Shown here piece after piece: positions 57,085 through 64,000 of a stretch of 64,000 nt of DNA. How positions within the stretch are numbered: the stretch's first letter is position 1; every line of letters begins with the position of its first letter. Source of the stretch: Leptodactylus fallax (Eukaryota; Chordata; Amphibia; Anura; Leptodactylidae); contig CAMRHE010000133.1 of the NCBI GenBank assembly GCA_947044405.1, forward strand, positions 3,861,001-3,925,000, given 5' to 3'. Both the position numbers and the translations under genes were made by a program. The notes beneath the pieces are model-generated. The model made no database searches. It had not been told where the DNA came from and worked only from the letters and a program-made list of their open reading frames with translations.

Positions 57085-57695
57085 TTTTTGGGTAATCTAG
57101 TGCAATGAAGATGTTATTGGTAAAGTCCTTGGTAATCTAGTGCAATGAAGATGTTGATACTCAAGTCCCTGGTGGTCTAGTGCAGTGCAGATGTTATCAG
57201 TAAAGTCCCTGGTAGGTCAGTGAAAATGTTATTGATAAAGTCCCTAGTGTTCTGGTGCAGTGAAGTTGTTATCGGTAAAGTCTTTGGTGTGTTATTGAAG
57301 ATGTTATCGGTAAAGTCTCTGGTTGTCTATTGCAGTGAAGATTTAAGTGGTAATGGTTTAGTGCAGTGAAGAAACTAACATAAAAGACCCTGGTGGTCTA
57401 TTGCAGTGAAGATGTTAACAGTAAAGTACCCGATGGTCTAGTGCAGGGAAGATATTAACAGTACAGTCTCTGGTAGTCTAGTGCAGTGAAGATGTCCTTG
57501 CTGGTCTACAGCAGTGAAGATATAAACAGTAAAGTCTCTGGCAGTCTAGTGCAGTGAAGGTTTTTTTGGTGGTCTAGTGCAGTGGAGATGTAAAAGGTGG
57601 TGCTTTAGCACAGTGAAGATGATATCAGTAATTTTTGCAAATTCCCTGGTGGTCTAGTGAAGTAAACTGTTAATGGTAAAGTCTCTGGTGCAGTA
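57085..57695. repeat. 40-bp minisatellite, about 15 decayed copies
   Basis: GGTCTAGTGCAGTGAAGATG and TTATCGGTAAAGTCCCT alternate with an initial exact 40-bp period (GGTAATCTAG at 57091 and 57131, GGTGGTCTAG at 57171). Later units shorten and diverge. Confidence 0.88.
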
Positions 57696-57890
57696 AAGCA
57701 TTTACTTGGCTCGCATATCTCAGAGCTCTTTGTACCTGGTAATGGAAAGTCTATGGTAACGATGACTTATCTGTATGAGGAGACCAATAGGACTTTACCG
57801 CTGTGATGTTACAGCCACACAGATCCTTGTATTGATGGTCAGAGTGCTCAATGTGAACTGACAGCAAAGAGTAATTTCTTTTTGTTTCAG

Positions 57891-57955
57891 TCTCAAGTTG
57901 CTCTTGGGCTTCCAGGTCTTGAGGGGCCCATCGGAAACATGGGAACTGCTTTCTT
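57891..57955 (+). other. Exon-like stretch with five Gly-X-Y triplets
   Basis: A good splice acceptor (TTTCTTTTTGTTTCAG, ending 57890) with a possible branch site CTGAC about 35 bases upstream is followed by an open frame reading SQVALGLPGLEGPIGNMG. Glycine falls at every third residue, as in collagen. No splice donor follows at a codon boundary; the nearest GT (57916) would leave only 25 bases. It may be a decayed collagen exon or chance. Confidence 0.12.
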
Positions 57956-59160
57956 CTATGCTGTTGGGTTTTCTGCCACAGAATATTTTATGACATTAAA
58001 CATTCTATTACTGAATCATAGTCAAATTTACTCCATACGTGATATTATTACAACAATTATCTGTGATTGCCTGGGTTGTTACTATAGGGGGGTACAGAGG
58101 GCCCCTATGGAATTATGGTATGGACAGACTATTCAGGCAGTAAGGGGTTAATGCATATAATCCAGCTTTATATAATAATCCCCCTGTTGGACCGGCTGGT
58201 ATTCAGGAAACCTTAACTCTACAGATAATGACGCCGTCCTTGGGAACTTGCACACAATGTCTCCATAGTGGGGGTTTTCTTTAACCTGACTTCATCAGCT
58301 TGCTGGCAATTTGAGAGCGTTGCCGCCGCGCTTTTGGATCCATTGCTCATTCTATGCGTGCCGTAGACTGCAGAGACTTATGAAAAGCTATCGCAGATTT
58401 TCATGAGGTCATTACATTTTTTTTTAAGTCAAATGGGAATGGAGTTGGTATTAGTGTGCACCCTGGGAGACTAATTTTTCTGGGGCTGACAAGAAATCAT
58501 GACTCAATGTGGCGGTATGAAGGCGACGGAGAATCTAAGCTTCCATTTTAATTGCCATTTGATCCCCATGAACAGACTGTAAAGAATGGCAAAGCTGGAG
58601 GATATGCCATTCATATGTAGGACTCCCGTATCTCGCCACTTTAACAAGCCGTCTGCAGGCTAGGCTTCCTGTCTGTAGCATATGGATACATAAAAATAAA
58701 CTATAGGATAAAATACATTAGAAAACATATTGCAAATAGTAAATCATACAGATGTGCACACCCTATACCCTTACCTTTGCTCGAAATTGGTTACAGACTC
58801 CAGTTTCTCATTAAACCAATTCAATACAATGTTGCAATATGTTAAGAAAACCCTTGATAGGCTGAAATGCACAAGACAACCACTAGGTGGCCACATAAAC
58901 AAATATAACAGACATCTTGTGACCGAGTATCACCAAATCATGTTGTTTTTAAAGCTGATCATCTCACGCCACGTGTCATAGGGATAGGCTGAGCTAAGGG
59001 CAAAGGTAAAGATGGACACATTTGTGTGTATAATTGTAGAATTTGTGAAAAAGTTCATAAATTAGGGGCACAACCAGATCAGAGATGGGTTTACATAGTG
59101 CGCATTGATTGAATCAAGTAATAGACAAGTGACTAAGAAGTATTTCGGGGGGAGAAACAG
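57956..59160. other. Unassigned DNA, no gene seen
   Basis: No recognised repeat ends or coding domain. Confidence 0.4.
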
Positions 59161-59480
59161 TACTGTGCAAAGTTTTTAGGCAAATGTGGAAAAAAAACTG
59201 CAAGAGAAATGTAAATCCCATCAATATTTGGTGTGACCTTTGCCCTTTGCCTCCCATCAGTTCTTCTCGGTACTTACAGACAGTTTTTGGCAGAACTGGG
59301 CAGGGAGGTTGTTCCCGTCGCCATCTTGGAGAACTACGCACAGATCTTCTGTGGATGTAGGCTTGCTCCAATCCGTCTGTCTCTTCATGTCATCCCAGAC
59401 AGACTGGATGTTCATCATCAATTCCAGACTCCTCCTCCAAAGGGCAAAGTTCACACCAAATATGGATCTGAGCTTGCCCG
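59161..59480 (-). pseudogene. Tc1-like element relic, copy 2 (end and C-terminal fragment)
   Basis: TA at 59161 is followed by the inverted-repeat end CTGTGCAAAGTTTTTAGGC and the leader words ATCAATATTTGGTGTGACC. The minus-strand frame then reads NIQSVWDDMKRQTDW, KPTSTEDLCVVLQDGDG and FCQKLSVSTEKN. The catalytic glutamate position is glutamine, as in copy 1 at 37870-38250. The remaining gene and the second end are missing. Confidence 0.85.
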
Positions 59481-60379
59481 AAAGCGCCAAGCACTGTACT
59501 TGACTATCTCCAACAGTCCAATGGGTTGAAAAAAATGGAAGCGTCTGCTCAATGTCACGGGCGGATGTGCATTAGTTCTGATGAGAAGTAGTTTTGTTCG
59601 GACTGACATGATATTCTGTAGAAGCAATGTCAACTTTTTGAACCTATATGGGCTTAACATAAAAGACGTTGACAAATATATTACTGCATAAAAGATGTAA
59701 CATATTGCTTCCAATAAAATATTCATTTTGGGAATTTTCAACATGAGCGCCTAAGATTTATGCTTTAATGTATAGTGGTTGGGTCAAGTCTACATGCTCT
59801 TTGCATTAATTTGCATCATCAGATTTACGGCCGGATGAGATCAGTTCATGAACTGGTAGTCAGAGATAAGACTTACTGTAAATCCAGAGAAATGTGCAGT
59901 TCTTGACTATCAGACGTTCTCAGTCTTATCCAAAGGCAATGGAAATGGAGGATTTCCATTTTATCGCCTCAGTATAGGGTGGTTACAACAATCACTAGAA
60001 CATAGTGGCAACTGTGATAGTGTAGTGCAGAGAGTTCACCACCAGTCCACTAGAAGACGGTAGTCTCACAGATCTTGGCCACCAGGCAGGTGCTATGATG
60101 CAGAAGGGTCAGACTGAAGGAGGATGTGATCACTGGAAAAGCACCCCATCAATTTGTACAAAGAGATGAAGACTGGGAAGTCAGGCCAGAGAAAGACTAA
60201 ATGTGAGTTCCCAGAGATGGACCTGATTCCCGAGTAAGAGTTCCAAAGAGTCCCCAGACCCCAATAGCACTTCCGGTTTGGACCAAACCAAAAATTGTAG
60301 TGCAGAACCTCACGAATATTCGCAAAACGAATCTCACCAGGTTCATCCATCAATAATTGGTATATTATATTTCTGATTC
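59481..60379. other. Unassigned DNA with a MITE end remnant at 60295-60355
   Basis: CGAATATTCGCAAAACGAAT and CACCAGGTTCATCCATC near 60314-60352 look like a remnant of the GAGATGAGCGAA family. No gene is seen. Confidence 0.4.
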
Positions 60380-61080
60380 TTAAAGGAGTTGTCCGGGGAT
60401 AAAATGGAATTCCTACACTAATCTAAACACCCTCCCCCCGGCCTACTTTCAAAATTACATACTTTAGCAAAAATGTATATTTGCCCATATTCCTGCGGCG
60501 GTCATGTGACATTTCCAAAAACAGAACGTCACCAATACTACCCCCCCCCCATCATAATTACCTGTCTTCCTTCCAGACTACCTTCTGCGGGAACGGCTCC
60601 TCCTCTTCTTTGACATCTGCCGGCGCATGCGCAGCAGGCCAGAAGAGCCTCCCACGCCTGCGCAGTGGAGATGAAATGCCGGCTGCAGCGCAGTGACGGG
60701 ACTATTGTGCATGCACCGGCAGAGTCAAAGAAGAGGAAGAGTCATGACCACAGAAGGAAGTCTGAAAGGAAGACAGGTAAGTATGATGGGGTGATGGGGA
60801 GGGCTGAGTTAGTTGGAAAGGGCTAGTAGTGGGCGGGATAGCTAGGGACAGTGAGGGGGATGTGAGAGAGGGAGGGGGAGGGAGGGAGTGAGAAGGAGGT
60901 AGTGTGAGTCAGCCTAGAACTACCATGATGCATTGCATGAACTAAGACAGCAGGAAGCTACACCATGTAAACAAATGCAGAAGATGCCAGGAGCTTCCAG
61001 AGAAAACCAGAAATCACTCAAAAAACTGCTAAAGGTATTCGGGTGCCCTTATTAACCCATTAATAGCACTAACAGACCTT
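60380..61080. mobile_element. TTAA-type MITE with internal foldback
   Basis: Starts TTAAAGGAGTTGTCCGGGG at TTAA 60380-60383. Inside, TTCTTTGACATCTGCCGGCGC pairs with GCACCGGCAGAGTCAAAGAAG (about 60607 and 60712), enclosing a GC-rich stretch with GCATGCGCAG. The right end is not certain; a TTAA lies near 61053. The purine-rich stretch GGGAGGGGGAGGGAGGGAG is at about 60870. Confidence 0.55.
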
Positions 61081-61319
61081 TTTTTAAAAAAAAAAAAAAT
61101 TTTATTTGCTCTTTTTTTGCGCGTTTTGGGAGACAACATCAGGGAAGTCCATCAGGCCTAGTACATGAGGGTGGTAGGGACTATTGTGGGAACAGGAGTG
61201 ATGTCCTGCTGTGTCTTCTAGGCATCTTAAATGTATCAGGTTGAAGCAGTTGTCCAAAACGGAGTAAAATAACCACCTTCGTAATACTCACTTTTTTGAT
61301 CCCCACTGCTCCTACGTTG
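61081..61319. other. Short unassigned stretch
   Basis: A T/A homopolymer junction at 61078-61100, nothing else. Confidence 0.4.
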
Positions 61320-61640
61320 CCATTTCCCAGTCCCCCGGTTTATAATAAGTTGTGTTTATTAAGAATTCTTCCAAAAATTTCGGGTTCAACCGAATTCTAA
61401 ATTTTTGGAGTTTGCCACCTATGAATCACTATACCCTTGGGTTTCTTCAGACCGCATAAAATAAATATTGGAGGCCCAGGGGAGATGCAGAAAAATAATA
61501 AACGCTCATACTTACCTTCCCTCACCTCTCCTGGTATCCCTCACGGCATTCATTGTTCTTTTTCCCGGTATTTTCAAGCCTCCTGGGTCCTTGTTCCTGG
61601 TTCTTGGCTGAAGTCAGGACCGTATTAATAGATTTGAATT
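61320..61640. mobile_element. GAGATGAGCGAA-family repeat, left part
   Basis: CGGGTTCAACCGAATTC, GGAGGCCCAGGGGAGATG, CTTACCTTCCCTCACCTCTCC in part, and CCTCCTGGGTCCTTG match the family order. It breaks off at about 61620, and similar sequence continues at 62320-62560, suggesting that other repeats were inserted between. Confidence 0.5.
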
Positions 61641-61724
61641 GTTTAAACTTTTCATAAGCGGCCCCCCAACCCCCTCCCCCCACACACATAAATTAATTTC
61701 CCCTTAACTAGCTCCCACATAAGG

Positions 61725-61988
61725 GGGTGATCACACATAGGAATTTGACACTGAATTTGACATGGAAACCATCTCAAATTCCACCTAAAAAAATGCCTCA
61801 AAGTAGCAGATTTTTTTCAGCTTGAAAAACGCATTTTTTGGGTGGAAACCTGGGGGACCCCATTGTAGTCTATAGGGTCCGCGGTTTTTCACAAGTAACT
61901 GCTTTGTAAGTGGATTGGGTTTCCGTTTTTTGGGTTCCCAAGTAGACCCTAAGAACGGAAAACTGAACACATGTGTGAACCTAGCGCC
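61725..61988. mobile_element. GGTTCACA-family MITE, copy 3
   Basis: Left edge GGTGATCACACATAGG, right end ATGTGTGAACCTAGCGCC. The interior GTCTATAGGGTCCGCGG and CTGCTTTGTAAGTGGATTGG, with GGGTTTCCGTTTTTTGGG, corresponds to the reverse complement of the copies at 44398 and 63341. Confidence 0.65.
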
Positions 61989-62319
61989 AAATTCCAAAGT
62001 ATACTCACCTGACCCCGTTGTCACGGACTTGCCTGCAGGCTCCGACTGTAATGATGTCTGTGGCTCGGTGCTCATCGTGCCTCCCTGCCGCAGTCATCAG
62101 CAGCTGAGGGTTGAATAATGGATCACGGAGCCGATAGCTCCGTACTCATCTTAGGGCACAGATAGAGTTAAAAACTGTACCTATCACCCGGAGCAGTGGG
62201 ACAGCACCTGAAATGCAGGACTGTCCCACTCAATTCGGGCCAGCAGAGAGGGTCCCCACCACCATAAGGCTCTTACAGATGCCCCATTTTGGTTAAAGTA
62301 GCCCCGGCTGAAAACTGTG
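61989..62319. other. Unassigned DNA, no gene seen
   Basis: GC-rich stretch (CTCCCTGCCGCAGTCATC, GGATCACGGAGCCGATAGC) of unknown origin. Confidence 0.4.
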
Positions 62320-62560
62320 ATAGGGCCTCAGTGGTCCCCAATGATGTTCGATGCTAAGATTATGACATCAGTGCACCCCAAGTTACTACTGAGGCCCAAT
62401 CACAGTCTTCAGGGGTGACCGTGGACCACTCATACCAGCCAGGAGCAAGGACCCAGGAGGCTGGAAGATGCCTGGGAAAGTCTCAAGTACATTAATAAAC
62501 CCACAGTATCCTTTATGCTGCTGGCCTCCACAAAAATTTATATCTGGAGGTCCACTTTAG
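62320..62560. mobile_element. GAGATGAGCGAA-family repeat, second part
   Basis: CTGTGATAGGGCCTCAGTGG and ACTGAGGCCCAATCACAG are inverted copies of the same family word about 60 bp apart, followed by CCAGGAGGCTGG. It may be two oppositely oriented fragments. Confidence 0.45.
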
Positions 62561-63205
62561 ATTCATAAATGCGTCCTACACATTCCAGGTGTTAGTTTTA
62601 TCTCTTCACAGTTCCTTGAAGTGAATTCACACCGTTCTCCTTGTTTAATTCTCATCAAGAAACAATAAAATGTGAAGCTTCGGGGATTTTTCTTCATTTA
62701 ACCGAGAAATCGTCCGACCTGATGAGAAAAACATGAGGTCTTCACTTCAATTACCTTTTTGAGGATTTCATTTTATAACTCTACAGGGACCACTTTGTTT
62801 GGTCTTACAATATGCCATCAGTACATGGGGAAAAGCCAAGGAGCGACGGCCATCGCAGAGGCATGTAATAGTTTCATTTGTCACAGCATGCAGAACCTTA
62901 GAAGAGATTTATATTGATTATATTATTAGGGAAAAAATTCAATTTTTCGACTCTTTCAAATATTCGAGCGCATATTTTTCCATTATAGTCAGTAAGTGTA
63001 GCTGAGAGTAAATCTCTATATCCTGCCTTGTGGAAGCCGTACCATCCAATAGAGAAGCTTAAATTGAATGTCCTCTTTTTATCATCCTGTCGTTTTTAAG
63101 TCCAAAATTTTGTGCTGATTTATTTCTTAATATATTTTTATAGCAGATGGAGCACAATTTTTTTTTTCCCATACAGAGCTCCAAATCCACGTACACTGCA
63201 GCTTA
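62561..63205. other. Unassigned DNA, no gene seen
   Basis: No recognised repeat or coding domain; one of the few long repeat-poor stretches in the right half. Confidence 0.4.
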
Positions 63206-63335
63206 GGCATAGATTTTATGGGGTTTTCTGGGATCGGGATCAGTAGGGTTCCAACATCCTGCACCCCTGCCATCAGCTGTTTGAAGGGGTCACAGTTTTG
63301 CAGCCTCCTTACGGTTTACCTTGGTCTATCTACCA
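63206..63335. mobile_element. MITE fragment related to 24943 and 11138
   Basis: GGGGTTTTCTGGGATCGGGATC, in part, AGTAGGGTTCCAACATCCTG and CATCAGCTGTTTGAAG parallel AGTGGGGGTCCAACATCCCG and TAGCTGTTTGAAGAG at 25013-25060. No ends are present. Confidence 0.5.
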
Positions 63336-63340
63336 CTGTT

Positions 63341-63540
63341 ACACTAGGTTCACACCTGCATTTAGGTTTCAGTTCTTTGGGTCCGCTTGGGGACCGGAAA
63401 AAAGGAAACCCTATCTGCTTAAAAAGCAGATACCTGCAGACCCCATAGACTATAATGAGATCCGCCCGGTTTCCACCACCTTGCAGGACTTTTCTCTCCA
63501 CCTATTTTAAGCGGAATGGGGGAAGCTAATGTGAACCAAT
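63341..63540. mobile_element. GGTTCACACCTGC-family MITE, copy 4, complete
   Basis: Left end ACTAGGTTCACACCTGC, right end AGCTAATGTGAACC. The interior (GGGTCCGCTTGGGGACCGG, AAAAAGCAGATACCTGCAG, CCCCATAGACTATAATGAG, GCAGGACTTTTCTCTCC) matches 44398-44645 in the same order. Confidence 0.8.
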
Positions 63541-63596
63541 CCTTCCCTTGGTCTGTCTGTAGGGTGGTGGAAGCCATCTCCTTCCATAGCTATGCC

Positions 63597-63995
63597 TTAA
63601 AGATAACCTGTCACCATGTCTGAAAAGCCCAATAACGTACATCATCTGATCGGCGCTGTTACCCTGAGCATTTTAGTCTTTTGTTTATCCAGATCTGTTC
63701 AGCTGTTCTAAAGATATAAGCCCTTTTAATATTTGAGCAAATTAAGGTATAGTTGCCAAGTGGGCGATAACATTTGTTGGTTTTTGTGTGCTGTATGTCA
63801 CGCATTGTTCTCACCCACTTGACTAGTTGACTGTAATTTTCATCAACACTAAAAAGACTTATATCTTTGGAATAGCTGAACAGGTTTGGATAAACAAAAG
63901 ACCAAAATTCTCAGGATATATACCGAAAAGGGAAGAAAAAAAGCAGCGCCAAGCACAAATAGCGTAATATTGTCATGTGCAGAAGATATACGTGA
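63597..63995. mobile_element. Foldback TTAA-type MITE, right end cut or decayed
   Basis: Starts TTAAAGATAACCTGTCACC at TTAA 63597-63600. The inner arms TTTTGTTTATCCAGATCTG and CAGCTGTTCTAAAGATATAAG pair with CTTATATCTTTGGAATAGCTG and CAGGTTTGGATAAACAAAAG (63848-63900). The right arm breaks off near 63920 before a TTAA is reached. Confidence 0.65.
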
Positions 63996-64000
63996 AAAAC

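Overview
This window looks like non-coding nuclear DNA from a frog or toad (an anuran amphibian), either intergenic or deep intronic. No host protein-coding gene, rRNA, tRNA or CRISPR array could be recognised. The anuran assignment is an inference from repeat content: dense TTAA-flanked MITEs with TTAAAGGG-type ends (the T2/Kolobok style known from Xenopus), several palindromic MITE families, Tc1/mariner elements of the fish/frog type, a decayed L2 LINE and very many (GATA)n tracts. The species cannot be named.

The one convincing intact gene is a 339-codon Tc1-like transposase (4164-5183, + strand). It lies in a complete 1,635-bp transposon (3770-5404) with about 217-bp inverted repeats, a TA target duplication, a TATA box and an AATAAA signal. 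At least four other Tc1-like relics surround it: HTH-region fragments (21278-21440, 37640-37868), a deletion derivative with a stop codon (29574-30068), a 374-bp internally deleted copy (22797-23170), and two copies of a minus-strand C-terminal fragment (37870-38250, 59161-59480).

Layout. 1-1.1 kb: GATA microsatellite. 1.1-3.7 kb: mostly unassigned. 3.77-5.4 kb: intact Tc1 element. 6.3-7.7 kb: L2 relic broken by MITE sequence. 7.7-8.7 kb: 49-bp minisatellite grown out of a MITE end. 8.7-28 kb: unassigned DNA with many MITEs. 28-32 kb: (GATA/CTAT)n cluster with a compound tandem repeat. 33.6-37.5 kb: very large TAG-triplet array ending in a polypyrimidine tract. 37.6-38.3 kb: Tc1 relics. 39.1-40.4 kb: 31-bp minisatellite. 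40.4-64 kb: MITEs plus decayed minisatellites (30-bp at 45.1, 49.0 and related at 54 kb; 58-60-bp at 49.4-51.5 kb; 40-bp at 57.1-57.7 kb).

There is no operon or pathway to reconstruct. The biology visible here is that of mobile elements and tandem repeats: one possibly active transposase, MITEs inserted in and next to each other, and MITE ends turned into satellite arrays. Two weak coding candidates (10276-10524 and an exon-like stretch at 57891) are recorded with low confidence.
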